From NCBI GenBank assembly GCA_963753685.1, contig CAVWDE010000003.1:1-64000 (forward strand): a DNA stretch of 64,000 nt, given 5' to 3'. The translations under genes were made by a program, and so were the position numbers. Of the stretch, positions 1 through 8,686 are shown in pieces; position 1 is the first letter of the stretch; each line of letters begins with the position of its first letter. Below the pieces are notes generated by a model, which had not been told where the DNA came from, did no database searches, and saw only the letters and a list, made by a program, of their open reading frames with translations. This DNA comes from DATAOG01 sp963753685 (lineage in GTDB: Bacteria > Pseudomonadota > Alphaproteobacteria > Geminicoccales > Geminicoccaceae).

Positions 1-140
1 CGGAACACGAACACCGCGCCGCAGAACGGGTCGAGACGCAGCTGCTGCTGCACCACGGCGGCCAGACCATCCATGCCCTTCCTGAAGTCGACCGGCCGGG
101 TCGCGACGAACACGGCGAACCGTCCGCCCGACAGGATCAC
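1..140 (-). pseudogene. tnpB: IS66-family TnpB (Orf2), N-terminal part, runs off the left edge
   Basis: Read on the minus strand from a GTG at 140, the frame encodes the start of an IS66 accessory protein. It contains FVATRPVDFRKGMDGLA, the family's typical N-terminal motif, and later LDPFCGAVFVFR. The GTG overlaps the stop codon of the preceding frame by four bases (GTGA), the usual tnpA-tnpB coupling in IS66 elements. The gene is open to the window edge, so its own completeness is unknown. Its upstream partner is broken by the IS1380-type element, so the IS66 element is probably dead. TnpB is an accessory protein of IS66 transposition. Confidence 0.8.
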
Positions 141-166
141 GCCAGCGCCTTCAGCGCGCGCAGAAC
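137..166 (-). pseudogene. IS66 TnpA (OrfA) extreme C-terminus, cut by IS insertion
   Basis: The last codons of a frame ending VLRALKALA-stop lie just upstream of and overlapping tnpB, the position where IS66 tnpA ends. The frame is interrupted at about 166, where the terminal inverted repeat of the IS1380-type element begins. I could not recognise the remainder of tnpA on the far side of that element (after 1868), so a deletion may have accompanied or followed the insertion. Confidence 0.5.
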
Positions 167-202
167 CTTGGCTAGCCCGGATTTCTCACAGCGGATAGGT
201 GC
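167..202 (+). repeat. Left terminal inverted repeat of the IS1380-type element
   Basis: This 36-bp sequence pairs with 1833-1868 in inverted orientation with about three mismatches. The outer end is next to the broken IS66 tnpA frame. Confidence 0.85.
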
Positions 203-335
203 GGCTGGCGGTTGGGCAAGTCGCAGTGAGGAGCGTCGCGCGGTTGGCGGTTGGGGCTCGAGATCGGTGGCCGAGCCGAATTTTGGGCGTGCCACAGCGG
301 CTCGCGAGCGGGGCGCGAAAGGTTGGCAGGGGCGG

Positions 336-1763
336 TCAGAAGGCGGCGGCGCGCTTCAGGTAGAGGTAGGCGAGGTGGGACTCGGTCTGGAACGGGCAGG
401 CCGAGGCCATCGCGACCTTGATCCGGCGCACGCTGCGGCGGACCTGGGCACCGATCTTCAAGAGCTTGAGGCGGATGGTGCCGCAGGTGGCGGTGGCGAA
501 CTGGGTGAACCGGAGCCCGATCCGCCTGAGCGCCTCGATCAGGACGTAGGCGAAGGACGCGAACCAGAGCCGGAGCTGGTTGGCACGCATGGTCGCCGCT
601 GAGGTGCGACCGGCGAACAGGTCGAGCTGCTGCTCTTTGATGCGGTTCTCGACCTCGCCGCGGGCGCAGTAGACGTCCTCGTAGAGGGTGCGGGCGAGGC
701 TCTCGCCTGCCGGCAGCGAGGTCACGACGAAGCGCGGGTTCGAGCCCTTGGGCAGGTGCTCGGCCTTGGCGACCACGCGCCGCGCGCGGCTCCAGCTGTC
801 GAGCGTGCGCCAGGCGAAATCGGCGAAGCGCCGCGCGGGGCCACCTCGGGCCAGACTCTCGGCCGCCGCCGCGGCAAGATCTTCGGTAAGCGCGCCGACC
901 AGACGGTCGTTGCGGGCGAGGCCGAAGAGGTAATCGACGCCGTGCGCTTCACACCAGGTCATCAACTCGTCCCGGGCAAAGCCCGAATCGGCCCGCAGCA
1001 CGATCTTCACCCGCGGCCAGCTCTCGCGGATCTGGCCGACGAGGCGCTCGACCTCGTCGACAGCACCCGCTGACGCAGCGATGTTCGAGCGCCGGAGCTT
1101 GGCCGCCAGCAGATGCCGGCCGCAGAAGATGTACAACGGCAGGTAGCAATAGCAGTCGTAGTAGCCGTGGAAGAACCGGCCCTCCCGCGGCTGGCTCCCA
1201 GGGGCGACCACCGGAGGTCGCCCCGGAGCGCCGCGCCCGTGCAGCGGGTCGTCGGTGGCATCGAGATCGAGAACGATCCTCTCGGGCGGGGTCCTGTGCG
1301 CTTCGAGAAAGAGGGTGACGAACAAGCCCTCGATCGCCACCGCGTCGTGACCGATCTTGTGGTAGCGGCAAGGCGTCGAAGGGGCGTGCTCGAGCCGGTT
1401 GAGCGTGCTCTTGCCGGCGAGCGGCGCACAATCCTGGCGCCGCGCCGTGAGCTTGCCGGCCAGCGTCGCCAGCACCGGGTCGTGGCGCAATTGGTCGTGA
1501 TCGACCAGGTCCTCATAGCCGAGCGCGATGCCGAACACCCGCTGCGCCACCATCGCCGCGACCGAGTGCTCGACCTGCGACTGGACCCGACCGTCATCAA
1601 AGGAGGAAGCGAACCTCGCCACCAAGCCGATCGCGCGATCGGTCGCCCCAAGCAGCAGCGCCCCGGCGTCCGAGGTGACCTCGCCGCCATCGAACGCAGC
1701 CACCACCTGGCGGCCTTCGACCACTTCATAACCGAACAGGTCGCGGTTACACTCTGTCGGCAT
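336..1763 (-). CDS. tnp: IS1380-family transposase
   Basis: This 475-residue DDE transposase catalyses movement of the surrounding element. Visible catalytic blocks are VLDLDATDDPLHG (first Asp), VLRADSGFARDEL (second Asp) and YCARGEVENRIKEQQLDLF (Glu), in the order and spacing of the IS1380/DDE_Tnp_1 group. I chose the ATG at 1763 because AGGAG lies about eight bases upstream; a longer reading from a TTG near 1790 has no such support. The frame is uninterrupted and both terminal repeats are present, so the element may still be active. It has no functional link to the neighbouring metabolic genes. Confidence 0.9.
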   Translation of the reverse strand: MPTECNRDLFGYEVVEGRQVVAAFDGGEVTSDAGALLLGATDRAIGLVARFASSFDDGRVQSQVEHSVAAMVAQRVFGIALGYEDLVDHDQLRHDPVLATLAGKLTARRQDCAPLAGKSTLNRLEHAPSTPCRYHKIGHDAVAIEGLFVTLFLEAHRTPPERIVLDLDATDDPLHGRGAPGRPPVVAPGSQPREGRFFHGYYDCYCYLPLYIFCGRHLLAAKLRRSNIAASAGAVDEVERLVGQIRESWPRVKIVLRADSGFARDELMTWCEAHGVDYLFGLARNDRLVGALTEDLAAAAAESLARGGPARRFADFAWRTLDSWSRARRVVAKAEHLPKGSNPRFVVTSLPAGESLARTLYEDVYCARGEVENRIKEQQLDLFAGRTSAATMRANQLRLWFASFAYVLIEALRRIGLRFTQFATATCGTIRLKLLKIGAQVRRSVRRIKVAMASACPFQTESHLAYLYLKRAAAF

Positions 1764-1832
1764 CGGGGGATCTCCTCTGATCGGCTTCAAGTCATTCCGG
1801 CAGAACGACTTTCGCCGATTCGAGGCCCCGAT

Positions 1833-1868
1833 GCACCTATTCCCTGTGAGAAATCCGGGCTAGCCAGG
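1833..1868 (-). repeat. Right terminal inverted repeat of the IS1380-type element
   Basis: This is the partner of 167-202. It lies 48 bp from the stop codon of the acetolactate synthase gene, so the insertion left that gene intact. Confidence 0.85.
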
Positions 1869-1916
1869 CTAGACCGTGCGATGCAGATCGGCGTCCGATC
1901 GAAAGCCTGAACGACC

Positions 1917-3569
1917 TCAATCATGCTTGCTCGCCTCCTTCGCGTGGGGGCGCAATTCATCGACCAGAACCCGCATGTTCTCCGAATAATCGACCGGCAC
2001 GGCGACGAGCTGGACCCCGCCGCCGGCAAAGGCGGTTTCGATCGTCGGCACCAGAGCATCGGCGCTCTCCACCCGGCTGCCCCTGGCCCCGTAAGCGTTG
2101 GCGTAGGCGACGAAGTCGGGGTTGCCGAAAGTCATGCCGAAATCGGGAAAGCCGTCCGCCGCCTGCTTCCAGCGGATCATCCCGTAGGCGTTGTCCTGCA
2201 CGATCAGCACGACGAGATTCAGCCCAAGACGCGTCGACGTCTCCAGCTCCTGCGAGTTCATCATGAACCCGCCGTCGCCGCACACCGCGAGCACGCGTCG
2301 GGTGGGATGGAGCATCGCCGCCATCATCGCCGAGGGCAGCCCGGCGCCCATCGTTGCAAGTGCGTTGTCAAGCAGGAGCGTGTTCGCGACCCGCGTGCGG
2401 TAATTGCGGGCAAACCAGATCTTGTACATGCCGTTGTCGAGGCAGACGATACCGTCCTCCGGCATCACCTGCCGGACATCGTGCACGATGCGCTGCGGCG
2501 TCAGCGGAAAGCGGCTTTCCTCCGCCCGTTCGCCGATGCGCGCGAGAATCGGCTCGCGCAGCGGCAAGAGCGCGCCCGCCCTTGGCAGCTTGCCTTCGAC
2601 ACAGTCGGCCAGCAGCGCGAGCGTCGGACCGACATCGCCGATGAGCTCCGCATGCGGGAAGTACACCTCCTCGACCGTGGCCGGGAGATAGCCTACATGC
2701 AAAACGCCGGGTCCGCCCGGGCCCATCAGAAAGGGCGGCTTCTCCACCGTGTCGTGGCCGATCGAGATGATCAGATCGGCGCGGTCTATCGCCCGATGAA
2801 CATAGTCCCGCTCGGATAGTGCGGCGGTGCCCATGTAGAGCCCGGATCCGCCGGCGACGGCACCCTTGCCCATCTGCGTGTTGAAAAAGGGGATTTGCAG
2901 GCGCCTCACGAAATCCGACAAGGCGTCCGCCAGGCGCGGACGGCTCGCGGCCGCACCCAGCATCACCAAGGGGCGCTCAGCCTCGAGGATCAGCTTGGCC
3001 GCACGGTCCAGCGCCGCAGACTCCGCGACCGGTAGCGCGATCGGGTGGGGCGGCACGGGTGAAATCTCGGGCGCTTCCTCTGCCGCGATGTCCTCTGGCA
3101 GTTCGAGATGGACCGGGCCTGGTCTCTCCTGCTGCGCCACCCGGAAAGCCTCCCGCACGATCGCAGGGATCGTCGCCGGGCTGATGATCTGATGTGCCAT
3201 CTTGGTCAGGGGGGTCATCGTCGAGACGATGTCCACAATTTGAAAACGCGCCTGCTTGCGGCTGAGGACACCTTTCTGGCCCGTTATAACGATCATCGGC
3301 ATCGCGCCGAGGTGGGCATACGCGGCGCCGGTCGTCAGATTGAGCGCGCCCGGGCCTAGGGTCGAAAGACAAACTCCAGGCTCGCCGGTCAGCCGACCAT
3401 GGGTGGCGGCCATGAAAGCTGCAGCCTGTTCATGGCGCGTCACCACCAACTTGATCGTCGAGCGGCGCAGCGCGTCGACGACATCGAGATTTTCTTCGCC
3501 GGGGACCCCGAAGATCTGCTTTACACCCTCGTTCTCCAGTGCCGAGACGAGCAGTTCAGCTCCCTTCAC
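1917..3569 (-). CDS. Acetolactate synthase large subunit (ThDP-dependent)
   Basis: The 550-residue protein should condense two pyruvates to 2-acetolactate with CO2 release. The N-terminal ThDP pyrimidine domain has the catalytic Glu in RHEQAAAF (E47). The C-terminal pyrophosphate domain has CGDGGFMMNSQELET followed by QDNAYGMIRW, the Mg-ThDP GDG...N motif. No regulatory small subunit (ilvN) is adjacent, which hints at a catabolic or solitary enzyme rather than the biosynthetic IlvBN pair; this is inference. Start is GTG at 3569 with AAGGAG nine bases upstream. It lies downstream of the citrate lyase block on the same strand, but a decayed oxidase region separates them, so it probably has its own promoter. 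Confidence 0.85.
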   Translation of the reverse strand: MKGAELLVSALENEGVKQIFGVPGEENLDVVDALRRSTIKLVVTRHEQAAAFMAATHGRLTGEPGVCLSTLGPGALNLTTGAAYAHLGAMPMIVITGQKGVLSRKQARFQIVDIVSTMTPLTKMAHQIISPATIPAIVREAFRVAQQERPGPVHLELPEDIAAEEAPEISPVPPHPIALPVAESAALDRAAKLILEAERPLVMLGAAASRPRLADALSDFVRRLQIPFFNTQMGKGAVAGGSGLYMGTAALSERDYVHRAIDRADLIISIGHDTVEKPPFLMGPGGPGVLHVGYLPATVEEVYFPHAELIGDVGPTLALLADCVEGKLPRAGALLPLREPILARIGERAEESRFPLTPQRIVHDVRQVMPEDGIVCLDNGMYKIWFARNYRTRVANTLLLDNALATMGAGLPSAMMAAMLHPTRRVLAVCGDGGFMMNSQELETSTRLGLNLVVLIVQDNAYGMIRWKQAADGFPDFGMTFGNPDFVAYANAYGARGSRVESADALVPTIETAFAGGGVQLVAVPVDYSENMRVLVDELRPHAKEASKHD

Positions 3570-3865
3570 GAGATACGCTCCTTCATTGAAGTTTCTGATG
3601 GCGAGCTCAGGCCGTCAGCCCGATGAAGCCGCCCATGGTGATTCCGCGCAGGTTCTCCCTGCGACGCGGCAAGGGCTTTTGCCCTGCGCGAGGTGTTCGC
3701 CACCCGGTTCTCTCAGGCAGTCGCGAGCTCCCTGTCCACGGGCCGCGTCAAAGGGGCCGTCATGAATGCGGGCGACACGCCATCGATGACGCAGTGCTTC
3801 AGGATCGCATCGCCTGCTCGCTTTGTCGATATGCCAGCCGTCGATGTCGCCGACCGGGTCCATCT
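3570..3865. other. Non-coding/decayed stretch upstream of acetolactate synthase
   Basis: No convincing gene. The minus strand reads on from the broken cyoB frame to about 3713 without recognisable similarity. The interval presumably holds the acetolactate synthase promoter, but I see no clear -35/-10 pair or terminator hairpin. Confidence 0.4.
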
Positions 3866-4547
3866 GGGCATGCGGAAGTAGGTCATGCCGGGCGCGCGCA
3901 ATTTGAGGATCGTGGTCACGAAATTGACGCCGGTGAGCAGCGTGCCGATGCCCGAAATCTGCAATGACCAGAGATAGCAATCGACGCCGACGTCGGGGGA
4001 AAACGCGAGCCCGGACAAGGGTGGATAGCCCATCCAGCCGGTGCGCGCGAAATTGCCGATGACGAGCGACAAGTTGATCAGGAGCGCGTCAGCGGCGGTG
4101 AGCCAGAAGCTGACCGAGTTGAGCACGGGAAAGAAAGGCGACATTGCGCACGCCGAGCTGCAAGGGCACGGCAACGTTCATCAGCCCGATCATGAGCGGC
4201 ATCGCCACGAAAAAGATCATGAGGGTGCCATGCGCCGAGAAGATCTGGTCGTAGTGCGAGGCGGGCAGGTAGCCCTGGGCATTGCCGATGGCGAGCAGCT
4301 GCTGGGTGCGCATCATGATGGCATCGGCAAAGCCGCGCAGCAGCATGACGAGGCCCAGACAGACGTACATCACGCCAATGCGCTTGTGGTCGACGCTGGT
4401 CAGCCACTCGCGCCACAGGTAAGGCCACCAGCCCTTGACGGTGATGATCCCGAGCACGGCGAGAATGACGATGGCGACCACCGCCCCGCTGAGCAGCGGC
4501 AGCGGCTCGTTGAACGGAATCGCCGCCCAGCTCAGCCTGCCCAGCAT
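3866..4547 (-). pseudogene. cyoB: cyoB remnant: cytochrome o ubiquinol oxidase subunit I, frameshifted and truncated
   Basis: From an ATG at 4547 the frame gives the start of quinol oxidase subunit I, including LTSVDHKRIGVMYVCLGLVM and ASHYDQIFSAHGTLMIFFVA. At 4130-4137 the bases aaag occur twice in tandem. This 4-bp duplication shifts the frame, and the next frame resumes the family sequence (FPVLNSVSFWLT, YLWSLQISGIGTLLTGVNF, APGMTYFRMP). Similarity then stops at about 3866, leaving roughly the first 230 residues of a protein usually near 660. Most heme and copper ligands are lost. It follows cyoA by one base, as in a normal cyoAB operon; cyoC and cyoD are absent. Confidence 0.85.
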
Positions 4548-4548
4548 C

Positions 4549-5400
4549 TCAACCTCCCGCCCGTCGCACCGGTCGACAGCAGGCCGCGGCGACACCCGCG
4601 GGGTCGGGGCCCGATGTCGTCTGGTCGACGATGCGCTCGAACAGCTGCGGCGCGACCAAGCGGTAGGTCGCCTCCGGCACGGCCCGGCTGGGCTTGGCCA
4701 ATTCGGCGTAGCCGGCATCGTCGAGCGCAGGCCCCGTGCCCCGCACCTGCGCGATCCAGGCGCCGAAGTCGCCGGCCGGCACCGCTTTGGCGACAAACCG
4801 CATGTCGGAAAAGCCATCGCCGCTGAAATTGGCCGAAAACCCCTGATAGTCGCCCGGCTGGTCCGCGAGCAGGTTGAGGTGCGTGGCCATGCCGGCCATC
4901 GTGTAGATCTGGCTGCCGAGCTGCGGCACGAAGAACGAGTTCATCACGGTCGCCGACGTGAGCCGAAATTCAATCGGGGTGCCGGCCGGGATGACCAGCT
5001 GATTGACCGCGGCAATGCCCTGATCGGGGTAGATGAACAGCCATTTCCAGTCGAGCGCCACGATGTCCACCCGGAGCGGCTCGGCATGCGCAGGAATCGG
5101 CGCCCGCGGATCCAGCTCATGCGTACCGATCCAGGTGACCCCGCCGAGCAGCATCACGGTCAGCGCCGGGATCGACCAGCCGACGAACTCGATCCGGCCT
5201 TCATAGGCCAGATCCGGGCTGCGGCTGGCGCGTGGATTGGACGACCGGTGCCACCAGGCGAACGCCAAGATCGCCACGATCACAGGGACCACGACCACGA
5301 GCATGATCGTCGTGGAGTTGATCAGGAGAAGCCGCTTCGCCGCCGCGATCGGCCCGCGCGGATCCAGGACGCCGGCCGGCTGGCAGGCAGCAACCAGCAC
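4549..5400 (-). pseudogene. cyoA: cyoA: quinol oxidase subunit II, probably missing its start
   Basis: The frame encodes subunit II of a cytochrome bo-type oxidase: two membrane segments (around LLLINSTTIMLVVVVPVIVA and IPALTVMLLGGVTWIG), then the periplasmic cupredoxin-like domain with LDWKWLFIYPDQGIA, ATVMNSFFVPQLGSQIYTMAGM and YQGFSANFSGDGFSDM. The first usable initiator is a GTG at 5398-5400, which falls inside a lipoprotein signal. The in-frame upstream codons read RRRWPIVGAAVLVAAC, a good lipobox, but no start codon occurs between them and an in-frame stop near 5475. The true start has probably been lost. With cyoB broken downstream, the operon is non-functional. Confidence 0.7.
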
Positions 5401-5551
5401 CGCGGCGCCGACGATCGGCCAGCGACGCCGGCCGGAAACGCCGAAGCCCGTACTGTGACCTGGCTGCTCTGCTCATCGAACGGGACGGCCCTCTCGCTCG
5501 CGTTCGGAAATTGTCGAATTGCCGTGACCAAGCTGCAGCGGCTCGGGGCGA

Positions 5552-6613
5552 CTAACCAGTAAAATTTGGTGAATCGAACGGCGGCCGTCTTCCCGTCCTG
5601 TCGGTGATCGCATCCGAGACCAGCCACTCCCGCCGGAGATTGGCCCGGGCGATGACGATCTGCGGGTCCGATCCGGTCTGAACTACGATCCGCGGATCAT
5701 CGCCGTCCGACGTGGGGAACTGGGCTAAAAACCACGTCAGCCCCAGCAGATCTGCGGTCCCGCCAGGGCTGAGATGGCGCGCGATCAGGGCATCATCGAA
5801 CGCCGCCATCTTCTCTACGCCGTCGGGCGCGAGGGCGCCGCCCTCCCGCAGGAGCTTGCTGGCGTAGGCGCGGACATAGTCCAGGCCAGCGAGACCGCCG
5901 CGGGACACGAGATTGGTGTCGTCGTTGACCGCGAGCAGATGCAACAGCACCTGCAGAAGCGCTACGTCGTCGTCGATGCCATCCTGCCGCAAGTCGTCGT
6001 AGACCGGCAGCGCGGCCGTGCGGACCGTCGCGTAGCCCGAGGCCGCTTCGCCCCTGGCGCCGGTCAGCCCATACCGTCGGAAGGCTCGTTCACCCGCCGT
6101 ATGCGCCTCCTGCGTGCCGTCAAGCTCCCGATCGATCAGTCCGACACAGATGCGGGCCACTTCAGCGCACATGCGCTCCCGGGTCACGCCGATCCCGTGC
6201 GCCAACAGGCGACCGGCGGCGAAACAGAGCAGGCCGAGCGAGAAAATGGCCCCTTTGTGCGTGTTCACCCCCGCCGTGGCCCGCAGCATCGCCTGTTCGC
6301 ACAGCACGCCGGCGGGACGCACTAGCGGGAGCGACGGGCGCGCGGCGACATGCGCGGAGTCATGGCCGATGGCCACGAAGCGCGGCCACCAGGGAGCAAT
6401 GGCGCGCGCGCTCGCCAGGAACGTGTGCATGTCCATGTCGCGGTGAGCGCCGCAATTGCGCCGATCCACCAACCCGGGTTTGGGCGTGAGCATCAGCTCT
6501 GCGAGCAGGGCCCGGTCGGCATAGTCGGCGATCGCGCTGGCGGTCGTCGCCTGGGGCACGCTGCCCGGCGGGTAGGGCTCCGCACTAAGCGGCTGAGCGC
6601 AGATCATGTTCAT
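5552..6613 (-). CDS. citG: Triphosphoribosyl-dephospho-CoA synthase CitG
   Basis: CitG makes the precursor of the citrate lyase prosthetic group from ATP and dephospho-CoA. Family motifs visible are KPGLVDRRNCGAHRDMDMHT and AGVNTHKGAIFSLGLLCFA, and the body ends with LLGLTWFLAQFP. At 353 residues it is longer than the usual 290 or so. About 50 extra residues follow the normal end and match nothing I know, so the native stop may have been lost and translation may run into the decayed area next to cyoA. The start at 6613 overlaps the end of citX by 29 bp, indicating translational coupling at the end of the cit operon. Confidence 0.85.
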   Translation of the reverse strand: MNMICAQPLSAEPYPPGSVPQATTASAIADYADRALLAELMLTPKPGLVDRRNCGAHRDMDMHTFLASARAIAPWWPRFVAIGHDSAHVAARPSLPLVRPAGVLCEQAMLRATAGVNTHKGAIFSLGLLCFAAGRLLAHGIGVTRERMCAEVARICVGLIDRELDGTQEAHTAGERAFRRYGLTGARGEAASGYATVRTAALPVYDDLRQDGIDDDVALLQVLLHLLAVNDDTNLVSRGGLAGLDYVRAYASKLLREGGALAPDGVEKMAAFDDALIARHLSPGGTADLLGLTWFLAQFPTSDGDDPRIVVQTGSDPQIVIARANLRREWLVSDAITDRTGRRPPFDSPNFTG

Positions 6614-7136
6614 CGACGATCCTGCCTATCGTGCTCAACAATTCTTCCAGCGGGTGCCGGCGCGAGCGGCCGCAGGCATGGGCCGGGCGCTCGCACAGCA
6701 AGCACCGGCGCGCGGGAAAGCCCAGGTCCTGGCGCGACAGCTGGCCCTGCCGGGGAGCGATGACGTCGAGATCCCAAAGGCGTCCGAGAGGGTGATGGTC
6801 TTCCAGCAGGACGGTGGCTGACTTGACGATCCGCGCGTCCCCATGCACGACGTAAAGCGCCTCGGGGCCGGTCTCCCGCCACACGACTTCGCGCGCCAGG
6901 ACGCGCCAGCGCCGCGCGTTGGACGCGGCCTCCAACTCCTGAAGCGCTTCGGCCAGCACCCGTCGCGGCAGCCAGCCATCCTTCACCGGGCCCGGCATCA
7001 CGACGGTCACGGAGACCAGCGGTCTGCCGAAGCGCGCCAGCGCAGCGGCCTGGCGGGCCGCCCGCTGCTCTCTGCCGGCCAGCATCTGCTCGAGGCTGAC
7101 GGTGGCGCCAGGGGCCGTCTGGGCGAGGGCGTGCAT
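6585..7136 (-). CDS. citX: Apo-citrate lyase phosphoribosyl-dephospho-CoA transferase CitX
   Basis: CitX transfers the prosthetic group from the CitG product to a serine of the acyl carrier subunit CitD. The 183-residue protein carries HHPLGRLWDLDVI and LSRQDLGFPARRCLLCERPA, both characteristic of CitX, followed by AHACGRSRRHPLEEL. I chose the ATG at 7136 because it lies two bases after the citF stop and begins right at the conserved region; a longer upstream frame is only citF read out of frame. It is tightly packed between citF and citG. Confidence 0.9.
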   Translation of the reverse strand: MHALAQTAPGATVSLEQMLAGREQRAARQAAALARFGRPLVSVTVVMPGPVKDGWLPRRVLAEALQELEAASNARRWRVLAREVVWRETGPEALYVVHGDARIVKSATVLLEDHHPLGRLWDLDVIAPRQGQLSRQDLGFPARRCLLCERPAHACGRSRRHPLEELLSTIGRIVDEHDLRSAA

Positions 7137-7138
7137 GA

Positions 7139-8659
7139 TCAGTTCTTCACCTGGCGCACGACATCGATCACGCTGCCGTCGCGATAGCGGATGATGCCGA
7201 CGATGCGCTCGCTGAATTCGAGGGGCTCGGGCTCGCCGGTCAGCGCCACCGCGCGCTGGCGCAGCTCTTCGATCGTCGTGACCGGCAGGTGGGCGTCGCG
7301 GAGCCGTTGCTCGACTTCCGGACGTTTCGGGTTGACCGCGATACCGTGGTCGGTCACCAGGACATCGACCAATTCGCCCGGCGTCAGCAGAGTCGTCACA
7401 CGCCGGACGACGGTCGGAATGCGGCTGCGCACCAACGGGGCCACGATGATGGTCAGATCGGCCCCGGCGGCGACGTCGCAATGGCCGCCGGATGCGCCGC
7501 GCATGACCCCGTCGGAGCCGGTGATCACATTGACATTGAAGTCGAGATCGACCTCCAGCGCGCTTTCGATCACCACATTGACGCGATCGACGTAGGCGGC
7601 TTTGGAGGTGGGATTGGCATATTCGTTGGCCGAGATCTCCAGATGTGCGCTCGAGGTGCGCAGCGATTCGGCGGCGTCGCGGTCGAACGATTGCACGTCG
7701 ACGACCGTCTTGATCAGTCCTTTCTTATGCAAGTCGGCGATGCTGCCGGTGATCCCGCCGAGCGCGAAACTGGCTTTGATGCCCTTGCGGGTCATACGCT
7801 CTTCGAGGAACCGGGTGGCGGCCGTCGATGCAGCGCCCGAGCCGGTCTGCATGGAAAAGCCGTCGTCGAAATAGCCGGAGTGCTCGATGACGTCTGCGGC
7901 GCCGCGAGCGATCAGCAAGGCCCGCGGATCGTTCGTGACACGCGCCGCCCCGACGCTGATCAGCGCGGGATCGCCGACCTGGTCGAGCTTGACGATCAGG
8001 TCGACACGATCCTGCGAAATACTCGCCGGGTGATTTGGAAAAGCCACCAGCTCTTCGGTCAGCAGGACGACCTGGCGCGCGAACTGCGCATCGACCTTGG
8101 CGTAGCCGAGCGAGCCGCAGTTCAACTTGCCCTGCGAACCATTGGCGTTGCCGAACTCGTCGCAGGAGGCGACGCCGAGGAAGGCGACATCGATTTTCAG
8201 CTCCCCCGTTTGCAGGAGGTGAACCCGGCCGCCGTGCGAGTGAATCTCCACGGACCGCTTCATCAAGCCGTTCGAAACCGCCTCGGCCAGCTTGCCGCGC
8301 AGGCCGGAGGTATAGATCTGCGTGATGACGCCGTTCTTGATGTGCTCGACCAGAGGGTCGTGGCAGTTCAGCAGCGAGCTCGAGGCGAGCGTCAAATTCT
8401 TGAAACCGAGCCTCGCCAGGGTCTCGATAACCTTGTTCACCACTTTATCGCCTTCCCGGAAGGCGTGATGAAACGAGATGGTCATGCCATCCTTGAGCCC
8501 CGAGCGCTTGATCGCTTCTTCGAGCGATCGACACAGCTTGCGGTGCAACTTTGTCTCGACGGTTGCGAGAAAAGGAGTCTCGGCGTTCGCTCCGGCAAAC
8601 GGCCGCAGTTGGCCGAGCGCGGGCTCCTGTGCTTGCAGTTCCTTGAGGGCACTGTTCAT
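7139..8659 (-). CDS. citF: Citrate lyase alpha subunit (citrate:acetyl-ACP transferase)
   Basis: CitF swaps the acetyl group on the acyl carrier subunit for citrate, forming citryl-ACP and acetate. The protein is 506 residues, the normal length, and uninterrupted. Recognisable stretches include ISFHHAFREGDKVVNKV, ITQIYTSGLRGKLAEAVSNG, VEIHSHGGRVHLLQTGELK, NVITGSDGVMRGASGGHCD and VLVTDHGIAVNPKRPEV, all typical of citrate lyase alpha. Its start lies 27 bp downstream of the citE stop and its stop is two bases before citX. It is the central gene of the cit operon. Confidence 0.95.
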   Translation of the reverse strand: MNSALKELQAQEPALGQLRPFAGANAETPFLATVETKLHRKLCRSLEEAIKRSGLKDGMTISFHHAFREGDKVVNKVIETLARLGFKNLTLASSSLLNCHDPLVEHIKNGVITQIYTSGLRGKLAEAVSNGLMKRSVEIHSHGGRVHLLQTGELKIDVAFLGVASCDEFGNANGSQGKLNCGSLGYAKVDAQFARQVVLLTEELVAFPNHPASISQDRVDLIVKLDQVGDPALISVGAARVTNDPRALLIARGAADVIEHSGYFDDGFSMQTGSGAASTAATRFLEERMTRKGIKASFALGGITGSIADLHKKGLIKTVVDVQSFDRDAAESLRTSSAHLEISANEYANPTSKAAYVDRVNVVIESALEVDLDFNVNVITGSDGVMRGASGGHCDVAAGADLTIIVAPLVRSRIPTVVRRVTTLLTPGELVDVLVTDHGIAVNPKRPEVEQRLRDAHLPVTTIEELRQRAVALTGEPEPLEFSERIVGIIRYRDGSVIDVVRQVKN

Positions 8660-8686
8660 GTCGATCGTCCGTTTCCGTAGTTGCGT

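Larger units (their letters stand above)
167..1868 (-). mobile_element. Complete IS1380-family insertion sequence
   Basis: A single transposase gene is bounded by 36-bp terminal inverted repeats at 167-202 and 1833-1868. They share GCTAGCCCGGATTTCTCACA and differ at about three positions. The length of about 1.7 kb and the one-ORF layout are usual for IS1380. I see no matching target duplication in the immediate flanks (left ...cagaac, right ctagac...), which fits a later flank rearrangement. The element lies inside an IS66 tnpA, so it is the younger of the two. Confidence 0.85.
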
